64,000 nt of DNA, from the NCBI RefSeq assembly GCF_900129355.1, contig NZ_FQVL01000003.1, forward strand, positions 1 through 64,000, given 5' to 3'. This stretch comes from Seinonella peptonophila. GTDB taxonomy: Bacteria > Bacillota > Bacilli > Thermoactinomycetales > Thermoactinomycetaceae. Positions 1 through 7,959 of this stretch are shown piece by piece (within the stretch, counting starts at the first letter, position 1; every line of letters starts with the position of its first letter). Below the pieces are notes generated by a model. It made no database searches. It was given only the letters and a program-made list of their open reading frames with translations, and was not told the DNA's origin. A program made the position numbers and the translations under genes.

Positions 1-519
1 AAAGTCAATCAACTAGAAACAGAAATCCCCGCAGGGACGTTCATTCGTATCCCCCTTGCTCAACGTCAACCTGGTCAATCCAAGTTATCTATTCCGGGAG
101 AAGATGGGTATATGATGCACCAAGATTTACAATTATCGAAAATTGGATTACCCTTTGATCCACGCACTTTTCATCAATTTAATGTAGAGCAGAGAGACCG
201 CCAAATGAGGACATCACCAATTGCATCAGGAAATAGCAAGAGTGAAACCCATCAAATGAGGACACCGCCAACTCCAACAGGAATGATTAAAAAAATAAAG
301 AATATGGCGTATCGTTTTCGTAAGGACTCATGGACATTTGGTAAAGGTCGAGATCGCAGCTGAAAAATCAATTATCTAACCATATTAACAAAGAATATTT
401 TCTATTATTCACTCCCGACAACTGTAGTGATCCCATATTGATCTTTCACTTGCCCAATCTTAATCCGGATGCAACGGCACGCAATATCAACCTATATGGT
501 TTCCGGGTTGAGAAGCCCT
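1..519 (+). pseudogene. 3' part of an unrecognised gene, probably frameshifted
   Basis: Frame 1 is open from the first base to TGA at 361-363, so about 120 residues are visible and the real start lies outside the window. The stretch is protein-like (for example PAGTFIRIPLAQRQPGQS), and a short motif QMRT occurs twice. A second protein-like stretch runs in frame 3 from 345 to TAA at 519 and ends in NLYGFRVEKP. It begins just before the frame 1 stop, which suggests that one longer gene was broken by a frameshift near 345-362. I recognise no family. The nearby recombinase relic suggests accessory DNA. Confidence 0.45.
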
Positions 520-600
520 AAATCGCGAACCCCATTTTTCATCAGTTAATGCCTCCAAACATTTCCTCAATAATCGCTAAAACCCTTGATATATCTAGAG

Positions 601-646
601 CGCGAACCTCTCGGAGTTTGGCCGGAGCAAGAGGTTCGCGTTTTTT
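601..646 (+). terminator. Intrinsic terminator
   Basis: A perfect 10-bp stem (CGCGAACCTC at 601-610, GAGGTTCGCG at 631-640) is followed directly by six T. It would end transcription from the partial gene at the left edge. Confidence 0.7.
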
Positions 647-974
647 ACAAATTGATCCAACCATTCTGATTATAGAAATCTTTCTTGACCCTTATTCTAT
701 CTTATCCACTCTCCACTGAAAAGCCATCAAACACCTTTCCATCAAAAGGTTTTCAGACCTGATCCACAAAAACAATTAAGGGTTGTTTATTCCCTTACTG
801 GTAAAACTGCTGAGTCGAAATCACACGGTGATCATACAACGATTACAGGAATTGATCATGGATATCCATTTCTGAGTCTAGCAACCACTTGAATATCAAG
901 TACATTTCTCCTCTTATCTCATTAATAAACAGGAGGTTTCGGACGATCTTTTGGCTCTTTTTGCTGTGGATCTG
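647..974. other. Intergenic stretch without a convincing gene
   Basis: No start-plus-RBS combination with a coding-like frame was found. On the minus strand, just beyond the kinase stop, a short stretch (about 907-974) reads like a protein tail ending KDRPKPPVY, but a TAG precedes it. It may be a decayed gene end. Confidence 0.3.
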
Positions 975-1649
975 TCAAATGAGCAATGGTCTAAAATAAG
1001 CTTCGAGCTTTGTCACCATTTCATCCACCGATTGTGTCCCATCTGTTTCTATAAATGGAAGATATCTGTCGCAAGCTGTTTGCTTATAATAACCAGAGAT
1101 TAACAAATCGCGTTCTATATGTTTCTGTTGCGCAATTCCAAAATCATCTAAAAAGTCAGCGTAAAAATCGCCTTTTTTACGGCGTTTATGAGACTCTCGT
1201 TTAAAGTTCTCACTTGGCGCCATCCAGATGGCTTGATGAGGCGATTGAATAAGTGGCAAAATAACCTCTGGAAAAAAACCGGGTCCTTCAGCGATAATCA
1301 TTCTGTTTTTGGGTAATTTCAATAAGTCTTCAACAACGAACTCAATACGTTCTGTCCAACTAGCGATCGCACTTTTGGTCATCTCAGCAGGGGTACGTTG
1401 AACCCAAAGCCATTCCAATTGCTCTCGTTCGTCGCTGGTTGCAAGAATTTTTTTCAGTTCGAACAATGCAGGTTGAAGGGTTGGATCAGCTCGTCGAATA
1501 TGATCCATTTCGTATTGATCAAAATGATAGACCTGTATCCCATATTTTTTTGCAAGTAGCCCAGCAATTGTAGTTTTACCACAATCCGGCGATCCTCCAA
1601 TCCAGAGAACATGCGCCAAGGCTTTCTTTAACCTATCATCCGTTTTCAT
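975..1649 (-). CDS. P-loop kinase-like NTPase, about 224 aa
   Basis: The product has a Walker A motif GGSPDCGKTT near residue 20, inside a typical N-terminal strand-loop-helix. A basic stretch SHKRRKKGDFY near residue 160 could form a lid over the nucleotide. This layout fits small-molecule kinases of the shikimate/gluconate kinase fold, but the substrate cannot be named. I chose the ATG at 1649 because GAAGGAGG lies 5 to 6 bases upstream; the in-frame ATG eight codons earlier has no such site. The gene stands alone between a recombinase relic and a gene-poor stretch, so it may be accessory cargo. Confidence 0.75.
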   Translation of the reverse strand: MKTDDRLKKALAHVLWIGGSPDCGKTTIAGLLAKKYGIQVYHFDQYEMDHIRRADPTLQPALFELKKILATSDEREQLEWLWVQRTPAEMTKSAIASWTERIEFVVEDLLKLPKNRMIIAEGPGFFPEVILPLIQSPHQAIWMAPSENFKRESHKRRKKGDFYADFLDDFGIAQQKHIERDLLISGYYKQTACDRYLPFIETDGTQSVDEMVTKLEAYFRPLLI

Positions 1650-1691
1650 CTGGTTCCTCCTTCGTTTTAGCACTGCTTATCAAAATCAAAT

Positions 1692-1996
1692 CTTGTATTT
1701 TGCAATGAAGATGGAACGCCGTTCGATCCTGATGGAGTTTCGAAAAGTTTTAAGGGGATCGTAGATCAACTAGACATCCCAAAAGTCCGCTTTCACGATT
1801 TAAGACATACGCTGCGACTCTCTTATTTCAACAAGGGGAGCATGCAAAAATTATCTCTGAACGGTTAGGTCATTCCACCATCAACATTACCATGGACACT
1901 TATTCTCATGTACTTCCAAATATGCAACGAGATATTGCTAGAAAATTCTATCATCTATTATTTGGAAAACAAAATGCAAACGAAGTTGCACTTTAA
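1692..1996 (+). pseudogene. C-terminal relic of a tyrosine recombinase (phage integrase family)
   Basis: The first part reads as an integrase catalytic core ending in RFHDLRHT. The frame then shifts by a small deletion near 1813 and continues with LLFQQGEHAKIISERLGHS, then TYSHVLPNMQRDIARKF, before TAA at 1994. The conserved HxxR (HDLR), LGHS and final Tyr (DTYSH) motifs of the family are present, but in two frames, and the N-terminal half is missing. The relic ends about 110 bases from the 3' end of the tRNA-Leu gene, a common integration site, so it is probably what remains of an integrated element. Confidence 0.8.
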
Positions 1997-2061
1997 CAAG
2001 CTAAAGGTTTGCAATCTCGTTTGCATCTGCCAAAACTATGAATTCCTCTGACCAGCAAAAT

Positions 2062-2099
2062 AAAAAAACGTCCATCTCTCATTTAGAGAAATCAACGTT
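2062..2099 (-). terminator. Terminator of the tRNA cluster
   Basis: Read on the minus strand, a stem with arms AACGTTGATTTCTC and GAGAGATGGACGTT (imperfect) is followed by a run of seven T, directly after the CCA end of tRNA-Leu. Confidence 0.75.
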
Positions 2100-2105
2100 T
2101 GGGTT

Positions 2106-2194
2106 TGGTGCCGAGGGCCGGGCTCGAACCGGCACGGTAGTCACCTACCGCAGGATTTTAAGTCCTGTGCGTCTGCCTATTCCGCCACCCCGGC
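2106..2194 (-). tRNA. tRNA-Leu (anticodon UAA)
   Basis: This is an 89-nt class II tRNA with a long variable arm. The acceptor stem GCCGGGG pairs with the 3' strand, the anticodon loop is CTTAAAA, the T-loop is GGTTCGAGCCC, and CCA is encoded. It is last in a three-gene cluster. Confidence 0.96.
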
Positions 2195-2204
2195 ATAATA
2201 GAAG

Positions 2205-2279
2205 TGGAGCGAACGAAGGGATTCGAACCCTCGACCCTCGCCTTGGCAAGGCGATGCTCTACCCCTGAGCCACGTTCGC
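2205..2279 (-). tRNA. tRNA-Gly (anticodon GCC)
   Basis: A 75-nt cloverleaf with acceptor GCGAACG/CGTTCGC, anticodon stem-loop CGCCTTGCCAAGGCG and an encoded CCA end. Confidence 0.96.
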
Positions 2280-2289
2280 TAATGGCATA

Positions 2290-2365
<76 letters not shown>

Positions 2366-2387
2366 TCTATGATTACCGACAAGGAGC

Positions 2388-2416
2388 ATTATATCATGTC
2401 CTATAAATCATGACAA
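2388..2416 (-). promoter_or_regulatory. Strong sigma-A promoter of the tRNA cluster
   Basis: On the minus strand TTGTCA (2411-2416) and a perfect TATAAT (2388-2393) are separated by 17 bases. Transcription would start a few bases before tRNA-Phe. Confidence 0.85.
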
Positions 2417-2436
2417 GCTATTTTTTATATTTATTT

Positions 2437-3858
2437 TTATCGTAAGCCTGTTCTTTTTTGTTTCTGTTTTTCCCATAATGCGAGTTGTTGATTTATCTGC
2501 ATCCAATCATCATCTGGTGTAGGATCTGTTTGGATCGTGGCAGCGGTATGTTGTTCAACCTGGTAGCTCAGTGCTTGTGGAACCTTCTCTTTCTTTCCTT
2601 TTGGTGCTGCTCTCTTTGTTTTTTGCTTGACCTCCCAATCCTCTTTTCGAGCTTGTTCCAACGCTTGAGCTACTGTCTGAATGCGTAATCGCTTCCAATG
2701 ACCCGCTATTTTTACAACTAACGCCTTGGGTAACCGATAATCATATTTTAATAAAACATACTCCAATAATACATTGACAACACCTGGAGCCAGTCCATAG
2801 TCTCGTAAAAGTGACTCGACAAGTGAAACATCGCTATCTGGAATACGCGAACCTTCTTGATAGTGGGAAAGAAGTTCTAACGGTGTCATTTCTGCTAACT
2901 GTTGAAAATGACGTTCTTCTTCACTAATGGTTGATTCAGATGGTAGTGACCGAGGTTTTTCGAGTTCAGTTGAATTGGACAGTGAAGGTAAGGATTGCTG
3001 ATGCTTGCGAACAACTGGTGACCCACCATAACGCAATTGATATTCATCGCGAACATACTTTTGCAGCCGATCAAAGTGTATCTCACCAAATCTTGTTACT
3101 TCTGGATTCTGCAAGGCTTTATACAGCCCCCAATCATCCAATCGATAGAGAAATTGAATCTCTTTTAACTGTTCTACAACGGCAGGTGTCCATTGATCAC
3201 TGCTAATTCGACCAGATAGCCGTTGTCGAATAAAGGATAAATCGCCCTCTTGCTCAATTTTTGGTTCTTTCCCTTCTAGATATGGCAAATTCTCCTCTTT
3301 CATCATCCAAGACATTTCTTGATCAACCTCAGTCACCTTTGCTAACTCGATGGGGGAAAAGCTTCCAAAAACCTCTTGAAATGACTTTGTCACATCTTCC
3401 CCCTCAAAAGAAGCGGAAATCACTGTCTCCTTACCAGGTAATAAGGTTTGTTTTAATTGGGTAAAGCGTTCTTTACCTAAAGCGTGGCAGAGTGCCAAGC
3501 TTAATACATCGCTTTGGAAAAATTTAATCGCCGTGAGCGGTGCCAGGATCTCATAATCATAATAAATCTGGCTCTGTTCCTTTATTTCATATGTATTGAG
3601 TAGCCCAACTGCTTCTAAGTAGTAACGAGCCTCCATCAGCTCCTCATAACGTAAAGCAGTTAACTGCATCAGATATGAATGTGCATACCGCTCTGAGACA
3701 TGAGCACAACATAGTAAAAGTTGATTATAAAGCGTGATATATAATGAAATTGCTGATGTCCCTACCAGGGGTTGATAAAGGTGCGTTAACCCATGAAGGT
3801 CTAATTGACCCAGTGGTTTTACTGAACGGCATCGCCAGCCACTATCCTTCCAAATCAT
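2437..3858 (-). CDS. dnaB: Replication initiation and membrane attachment protein DnaB (Bacillus type)
   Basis: In Bacillus this protein loads the replicative helicase at the origin together with DnaD and DnaI. The family's N-terminal winged-helix region and the C-terminal DnaB_2/DnaD-like region (near LLRDYGLAPGVVNVLLEYV) are recognisable, and the tail is basic (RAAPKGKKEKV). With the ATG at 3858 the product is 473 aa, close to the B. subtilis protein; a GAGGAGG site lies upstream, and a longer frame upstream is probably not translated. nrdR precedes it in the usual order. The usual downstream partner dnaI is not here; a tRNA cluster follows instead. Confidence 0.9.
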   Translation of the reverse strand: MIWKDSGWRCRSVKPLGQLDLHGLTHLYQPLVGTSAISLYITLYNQLLLCCAHVSERYAHSYLMQLTALRYEELMEARYYLEAVGLLNTYEIKEQSQIYYDYEILAPLTAIKFFQSDVLSLALCHALGKERFTQLKQTLLPGKETVISASFEGEDVTKSFQEVFGSFSPIELAKVTEVDQEMSWMMKEENLPYLEGKEPKIEQEGDLSFIRQRLSGRISSDQWTPAVVEQLKEIQFLYRLDDWGLYKALQNPEVTRFGEIHFDRLQKYVRDEYQLRYGGSPVVRKHQQSLPSLSNSTELEKPRSLPSESTISEEERHFQQLAEMTPLELLSHYQEGSRIPDSDVSLVESLLRDYGLAPGVVNVLLEYVLLKYDYRLPKALVVKIAGHWKRLRIQTVAQALEQARKEDWEVKQKTKRAAPKGKKEKVPQALSYQVEQHTAATIQTDPTPDDDWMQINQQLALWEKQKQKRTGLR

Positions 3859-3968
3859 TATCTTTTTGGGCCTCCTCAAAATCGAAATCAGCATATGGTT
3901 TGTCCATGTTACACGATCTATAGTCAATATGACAAATCGATTCTATCATCATTAAGATCGTTTTTTCT

Positions 3969-4448
3969 TCATTTTGATCCGTCTTCCTCTTCTCTGGGAC
4001 GATTTAATAACTCTTCAAGTTCTTTGATAAAAACATTGATATCCTTGAACTGACGATACACTGAAGCAAAGCGAACATAGGCTACTTCATCAATATCGAC
4101 CAATCGCTTGATCACCATTTCGCCTATTTCAACAGTAGGTACTTCTGTACGTCCATGTTCCCGTATCTCCCGTTCAATATCATGGACTAGATTTTCTAGA
4201 CGTTCCAAGGGTACATGACGTTTTTCACAGGCGCGCAAGACTCCGCGTAATAGCTTATCCTGATCAAATTCTTCTCGGCTGTTATCTCTCTTCACCACAA
4301 TAATTGGTTTCTCTTCCACCATTTCAAAAGTGGTAAATCGTTCCGTACATTCTTCACACTCCCGCCGCCTACGAATCACTCGTCCATCGTGCGCAGGGCG
4401 AGAGTCGAGAACACGGCTACCATTGAATCCGCAATATGGGCATTTCAT
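3969..4448 (-). CDS. nrdR: Transcriptional repressor NrdR
   Basis: NrdR represses ribonucleotide reductase genes in response to ATP/dATP. The 159-aa product matches the family length. It has an N-terminal zinc ribbon with Cys3, Cys6, Cys31 and Cys34 (CPYC and CEEC), followed by an ATP-cone domain from about residue 48 to 138 ([19 protein letters not shown]). AGGAGG stands just before the ATG. The neighbour dnaB is the usual partner in Bacillales. In B. subtilis, speD lies between gapB and nrdR; here that interval holds only a repeat element. Confidence 0.96.
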   Translation of the reverse strand: MKCPYCGFNGSRVLDSRPAHDGRVIRRRRECEECTERFTTFEMVEEKPIIVVKRDNSREEFDQDKLLRGVLRACEKRHVPLERLENLVHDIEREIREHGRTEVPTVEIGEMVIKRLVDIDEVAYVRFASVYRQFKDINVFIKELEELLNRPREEEDGSK

Positions 4449-4533
4449 TGTGTGACCTCCTGTACCCTTCGATGATTGTACTAGCTATTATATACATCTT
4501 ATGCAAAGGACTAAAGCATTATTTTTACACATT

Positions 4534-4558
4534 ATAAAAAGCATGGAAAGTTCCATGC
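4534..4558 (-). terminator. Intrinsic terminator downstream of gapB
   Basis: On the minus strand a perfect 8-bp hairpin (GCATGGAA, 2-base loop, TTCCATGC) is followed by TTTTTATAAT. It lies beyond repeat element A as seen from gapB, so element A is probably transcribed as part of the gapB 3' end. Confidence 0.7.
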
Positions 4559-4560
4559 TC
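4541..4560. repeat. Left flanking direct repeat of element A
   Basis: Twenty bases, GCATGGAAAGTTCCATGCTC, recur imperfectly at 4829-4848 as GCAAAGAAAATTCCACGCTC (16 of 20 identical). This pair brackets element A and looks like a target duplication. The left copy contains the terminator palindrome. Confidence 0.6.
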
Positions 4561-4828
4561 CAGCTTAGAGACAAAGTTATGTGATCGGCTCGTGATCGTG
4601 GTTCGCGGCGACGCTCCGACCCGGGCTTGCAAAGATGTAGGTCTGTCCGCGTTCTATCAGCTTTCGCGGACGGGCAAAACTCGCCTCCTCCGGCATCCGC
4701 CTGCGGAGACTCGAACAGTTTGCCCGAAAGGAAAATGCCGCTTCAGCTGCTATTCCGCTAAGTTGCGCCCGAAATGGAACTTTGCCGATCACACTTCACT
4801 CGCTCATTAGGTTTTTAATCAGTTTGAA
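4561..4828 (+). mobile_element. Non-autonomous repeat element, copy A (268 bp)
   Basis: This GC-rich block recurs, inverted, at 14151-14418 and, direct, at 41311-41582. All copies share a left end like CAGATTGTAGACAAAG and a right end like TTTCTTCAGTCTG plus two bases. The interior can fold strongly: CGGGCAAA and TTTGCCCG enclose a smaller CTCCG/CGGAG hairpin. The terminal 12 bases are weakly inverted-repetitive. It sits between gapB and nrdR, after the gapB stop. An open frame of about 71 codons on the minus strand is shared by the copies, but the differences between copies mostly change amino acids, so I do not call a gene. Confidence 0.75.
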
Positions 4829-4848
4829 GCAAAGAAAATTCCACGCTC
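4829..4848. repeat. Right flanking direct repeat of element A
   Basis: Partner of 4541-4560, differing at four positions, so the palindrome is damaged in this copy. Confidence 0.55.
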
Positions 4849-4864
4849 CCATTCAAAAGTAAAA

Positions 4865-5899
4865 TCAGATGGATAATGTTTCGGGTTGTTTTGAGGTCAT
4901 ACTTTGTTTCATATAGTGCAATAGGTCTACCACACGGCAAGAATATCCCCATTCATTATCGTACCAGATAATTAATTTCAACTGTCTTTTGCCGCTCATC
5001 ATGGTAGAAGCGAGATCAATAATACTGGAATGACTGTTCCCATTAAAATCACTTGATACAAGCGGCTCATCGCATAATTGTAAAATTCCTTTGAGAGACC
5101 CTTTAGCAGCTTTGGCTATTTTTTGATGTACCTCTTCAACTGTCGTATCTTGTTTCAGGTCAACGACTAAATCAACGACTGAAACATTAGGTGTGGGAAC
5201 GCGTAATGCTAATCCATTCACTCGACCTGCTAAATCGGGAATTACCTTCCCAAGAGCTTTAGCAGCACCTGTCTTTGTTGGAATGATCGATTGACCACAC
5301 GCACGCGCTCTACGCAAATCACGATGTGGGTTATCTAAATTTAGTTGGTCATTGGTATAAGCATGTACGGTTGTCATTAATCCTTGCTCAATCCCAAAAG
5401 CTTTATGTAGCACCTGAACAACTGGCGCTAAGCAGTTTGTCGTACATGAAGCGTTAGATATAATATGATGTTCATCAGAATTGTAATCGCTTTCATTCAC
5501 ACCCATCACGACAGTAATATCTTCATTTTTACCTGGAGCTGTAATTAACACTTTTTTTGCACCTGCAATTAAATGTTTAGAAGCTCCATCACGATCACAG
5601 AATTTGCCGGTAGCTTCCACCACTACATCAATTTCATATCTTAACCAAGGAAGATTTAACGGATCACGTTCTGCGATCAATTGTATCTCTTTTCCATTTA
5701 CAATCAATGAATGGTTAGTTGTTGTAATTTCAGCATCAAATAATCCATGGATGGTATCATATTTTAATAAATGGGCTAATGTTTCAGCAGGATAACTTGC
5801 ATTAATCGCAACCAATTCAAGTGAAGGATCATTCATTGCTCTACGAAAAACCATCCTTCCAATCCGTCCAAAACCATTAATTGCGATACGGAGTGACAT
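4865..5899 (-). CDS. gapB: Glyceraldehyde-3-phosphate dehydrogenase, GapB type (NADP-preferring)
   Basis: The enzyme interconverts glyceraldehyde-3-phosphate and 1,3-bisphosphoglycerate in the cytosol. NGFGRIGR at residues 8-15 is the dinucleotide loop, and the catalytic Cys is residue 152 in NASCTTNC. The NAD-selecting Asp of glycolytic GapA is replaced by the AINASYPAET segment, as in B. subtilis GapB, which favours NADP and gluconeogenesis. The length of 344 aa fits. RBS GGGAGAGGG precedes the ATG. A 9-bp inverted repeat lies in the leader (5914-5945) and may be an operator. The location next to nrdR/dnaB also matches gapB rather than gapA. Confidence 0.93.
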   Translation of the reverse strand: MSLRIAINGFGRIGRMVFRRAMNDPSLELVAINASYPAETLAHLLKYDTIHGLFDAEITTTNHSLIVNGKEIQLIAERDPLNLPWLRYEIDVVVEATGKFCDRDGASKHLIAGAKKVLITAPGKNEDITVVMGVNESDYNSDEHHIISNASCTTNCLAPVVQVLHKAFGIEQGLMTTVHAYTNDQLNLDNPHRDLRRARACGQSIIPTKTGAAKALGKVIPDLAGRVNGLALRVPTPNVSVVDLVVDLKQDTTVEEVHQKIAKAAKGSLKGILQLCDEPLVSSDFNGNSHSSIIDLASTMMSGKRQLKLIIWYDNEWGYSCRVVDLLHYMKQSMTSKQPETLSI

Positions 5900-5913
5900 A
5901 ATAAACCCTCTCC

Positions 5914-5945
5914 CTTATATTGTTACATACTATTATCAATATAAG
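5914..5945 (-). promoter_or_regulatory. Inverted repeat in the gapB leader, possible operator
   Basis: CTTATATTG (5914-5922) and CAATATAAG (5937-5945) form a perfect 9-bp inverted repeat with a 14-base spacer, 15 bases upstream of the gapB start. gapB is known to be repressed by CcpN in B. subtilis, but I could not match that site with confidence. Confidence 0.4.
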
Positions 5946-5972
5946 AATAACACATTTAACCCTTTTGTACCA

Positions 5973-5999
5973 CAAAAAAAACCTACCGCAAGGGTAGGC
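5973..5999 (-). terminator. Intrinsic terminator after the lytic transglycosylase gene
   Basis: On the minus strand CCTACC and GGTAGG form a short stem followed by eight T. Confidence 0.75.
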
Positions 6000-6008
6000 G
6001 ATTCATAA

Positions 6009-6626
6009 TTAGTTCACTTCTTTTTCCAAATCTTCATACAAATCCCGATACTTCTGATATAAATATGTTACACGTTTTACATAATGCCTTGTTTCCCCAT
6101 ATGGAATTTGATTTGAATTTTTGCTTGTCCCATCCCATACGCCTTCCCTTAACCATTGACTCACGGCGGTTGGACCTGCATTATAAGCAGCTATTACAGC
6201 TACCTTGTTCCCTTTGAATTTTTTTGTTAAATCAGCTAAGTACCAACTACCTAGCCGAATATTTACAGCTGGATCATTGACATAGTCACGAAAAGCTGGT
6301 GAAAAATTTCCTTGTTGAATGATCTCATCCACCGTATAAGGCATTAATTGCATCAATCCTTGCGCCCCAACTCGTGAATTGCGATTGGGATCAAACTTTG
6401 TTTCTGTACGAATGATGGCAATGATGAGATAAGGATCAACATGTGTTGACTTCGCGCTATCAATGACATACTCTTCATACTCTAACGGGTAAATCAACCG
6501 GTTAAATAAGGGCATTGCTACGAAAATAAAAATTAAGCATAAAATTCCTGTAATCAGCAATGCTTTCTTAGATGGAAGTGCAACTATGGCTGGTTTCACC
6601 CATTTCTTAAACTTAGAGACTTCCAT
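6009..6626 (-). CDS. Membrane-anchored lytic murein transglycosylase (SLT family)
   Basis: The 205-aa product has one N-terminal membrane anchor (about residues 23-43, ITGILCLIFIFVAMPLF) and an outward SLT domain. The catalytic Glu lies in IIRTETKFDP, followed by VGAQGLMQLMP, NIRLGSWYL and AAYNAGPTAV, the classical motifs of goose-lysozyme-like transglycosylases. It would cleave peptidoglycan glycan strands outside the membrane. The start overlaps the 3' end of coaE by 31 bases, so the two are co-transcribed. This is the same small SLT protein that lies next to coaE in many Bacillales. Confidence 0.92.
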   Translation of the reverse strand: MEVSKFKKWVKPAIVALPSKKALLITGILCLIFIFVAMPLFNRLIYPLEYEEYVIDSAKSTHVDPYLIIAIIRTETKFDPNRNSRVGAQGLMQLMPYTVDEIIQQGNFSPAFRDYVNDPAVNIRLGSWYLADLTKKFKGNKVAVIAAYNAGPTAVSQWLREGVWDGTSKNSNQIPYGETRHYVKRVTYLYQKYRDLYEDLEKEVN

Positions 6627-7198
6627 AGTTGTTCAACCTGTCTTTCTGTATTTTGATATGAACCTTGATTGTCGATAACAAAATCTGCACGCATTCGTTT
6701 CGTCTCAATAGAAAGTTGTGCATCAATTCGACGCTCCGCTTCTTCACGTGATAGTTGATCACGCTCCATCAATCGAAATAGTTGTACTTCTCTTGGTACA
6801 TATACCACAATAACCTTTTCTACTAAGTGCGTCAAACTCGATTCGAAAAGTAATGGGACATCCCAAATAATCAGCCCATGTTGATCCTTTTTTTGATATT
6901 GCGCTGTCTGCCTTTTCATCTCAGCACGAATTAATGGATGCAAGATTTGCTCTAATTTTTTACGAAGAATTTGATCTTGAAAGATTTTTTGCCCCATCGC
7001 TTTTCGATTGAGTGATCCATCATCAAAGAAAAATGCTTTACCAAACTGTTCTTGAACGCGTTGATTCCCTGGCCTTCCGGGCTCAACCACTTCACGAGCT
7101 ATCAGATCTGCATCGACGATATAAGCGCCATATTGTTTAAATAAGTTTGAAACAGTTGTTTTACCAGTTGCGATTCCACCTGTTAATCCAACGACCAA
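6596..7198 (-). CDS. coaE: Dephospho-CoA kinase
   Basis: CoaE phosphorylates dephospho-CoA in the last step of coenzyme A synthesis. The P-loop GGIATGKTT is at the extreme N terminus, followed by VDADLIAREVVEPG and DVPLLFES, typical for the family. I place the start at the TTG at 7198 because GGAGGG lies six bases upstream and the product is then 200 aa, the normal length. A longer frame starting at 7273 would add 25 residues not found in the family. It lies between ytaF and the transglycosylase gene in one minus-strand operon. Confidence 0.93.
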   Translation of the reverse strand: MVVGLTGGIATGKTTVSNLFKQYGAYIVDADLIAREVVEPGRPGNQRVQEQFGKAFFFDDGSLNRKAMGQKIFQDQILRKKLEQILHPLIRAEMKRQTAQYQKKDQHGLIIWDVPLLFESSLTHLVEKVIVVYVPREVQLFRLMERDQLSREEAERRIDAQLSIETKRMRADFVIDNQGSYQNTERQVEQLWKSLSLRNG

Positions 7199-7232
7199 TG
7201 CAAACCCTCCAAATCTGATCACATCTCCATTA

Positions 7233-7838
7233 TTACCAGAGTCGACTGAGTCCAAGTAAAATAAGTAATACACCTGGTATACATGAAAGGTAGCGTCCCC
7301 ACCTGCCCTGGGTCATCAACCGAAAACCTAATATCATTCCTAGATGCAAAAATAGCCCTGCGGTTATGGTAATACAAAATGATAACCATAAAACAGGGAA
7401 ATCAAGCATCGCTGCCCCTAACCCTACACCAAACGCGTCAAGAGCGAGAGCAAAGCCAAGTAGAATGGCTTCCCAACTAGATATCGAGCCTGAACGGTCT
7501 ACATCTGCTATCGTCGGCTTTCGAAGGATTGTAAACGGATTCCATGTCTCTTCCTTTTCTGTATTTTCTTGATCACCTGTATTACAGATCCCCTGATAGA
7601 TCGCTATACATCCAAGGCTGATCAAAATAACCATTCCAATTACTTGCATCATAACAATCGGAAACAACTGTTTCAATTGGTTACCGATTGACATTGCTAA
7701 AAAGATGACACATCCAGAACAAAAGGCAATGATCAATTTAGATAAGAATGGAATCCGAATGTTTCTCATCCCATAACTACATCCCGCACTTAAACTGTCT
7801 AGACTGACGGCAATTGCTAACAACAAGCTATGCATCAT
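7233..7838 (-). CDS. ytaF: Sporulation membrane protein YtaF
   Basis: The protein belongs to the MntP/YtaF family of six-helix membrane proteins. The duplicated half motifs are visible: AVSLDSLSAG near the N terminus and ALALDAFGVGLGA in the second half, with hydrophobic segments throughout. B. subtilis YtaF is annotated as a sporulation membrane protein, and the family includes manganese exporters; the substrate here is unknown. The start at one of two adjacent ATGs (7838 or 7835) follows GGGGGAG. It overlaps the upstream non-coding part of the coaE frame and fits the mutM-ytaF-coaE order. Confidence 0.9.
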   Translation of the reverse strand: MMHSLLLAIAVSLDSLSAGCSYGMRNIRIPFLSKLIIAFCSGCVIFLAMSIGNQLKQLFPIVMMQVIGMVILISLGCIAIYQGICNTGDQENTEKEETWNPFTILRKPTIADVDRSGSISSWEAILLGFALALDAFGVGLGAAMLDFPVLWLSFCITITAGLFLHLGMILGFRLMTQGRWGRYLSCIPGVLLILLGLSRLW

Positions 7839-7959
7839 GCGAGTACACTCCCCCATAGAAGATATATCATCCTATGAAAGAGGTAGTGAAAATGACATTG
7901 ATCAGAATTGCCATCATGCAAAAGAATAGTTAGCGATAAAAGACATATGATAAAATTCG

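Noticed and set aside
4577-4810. Open frames on both strands within repeat element A (and the equivalents in B and C) as genes
   Set aside because: The frames have no good ribosome site, and differences between copies mostly change amino acids. A GC-rich repeat gives long open frames by chance.
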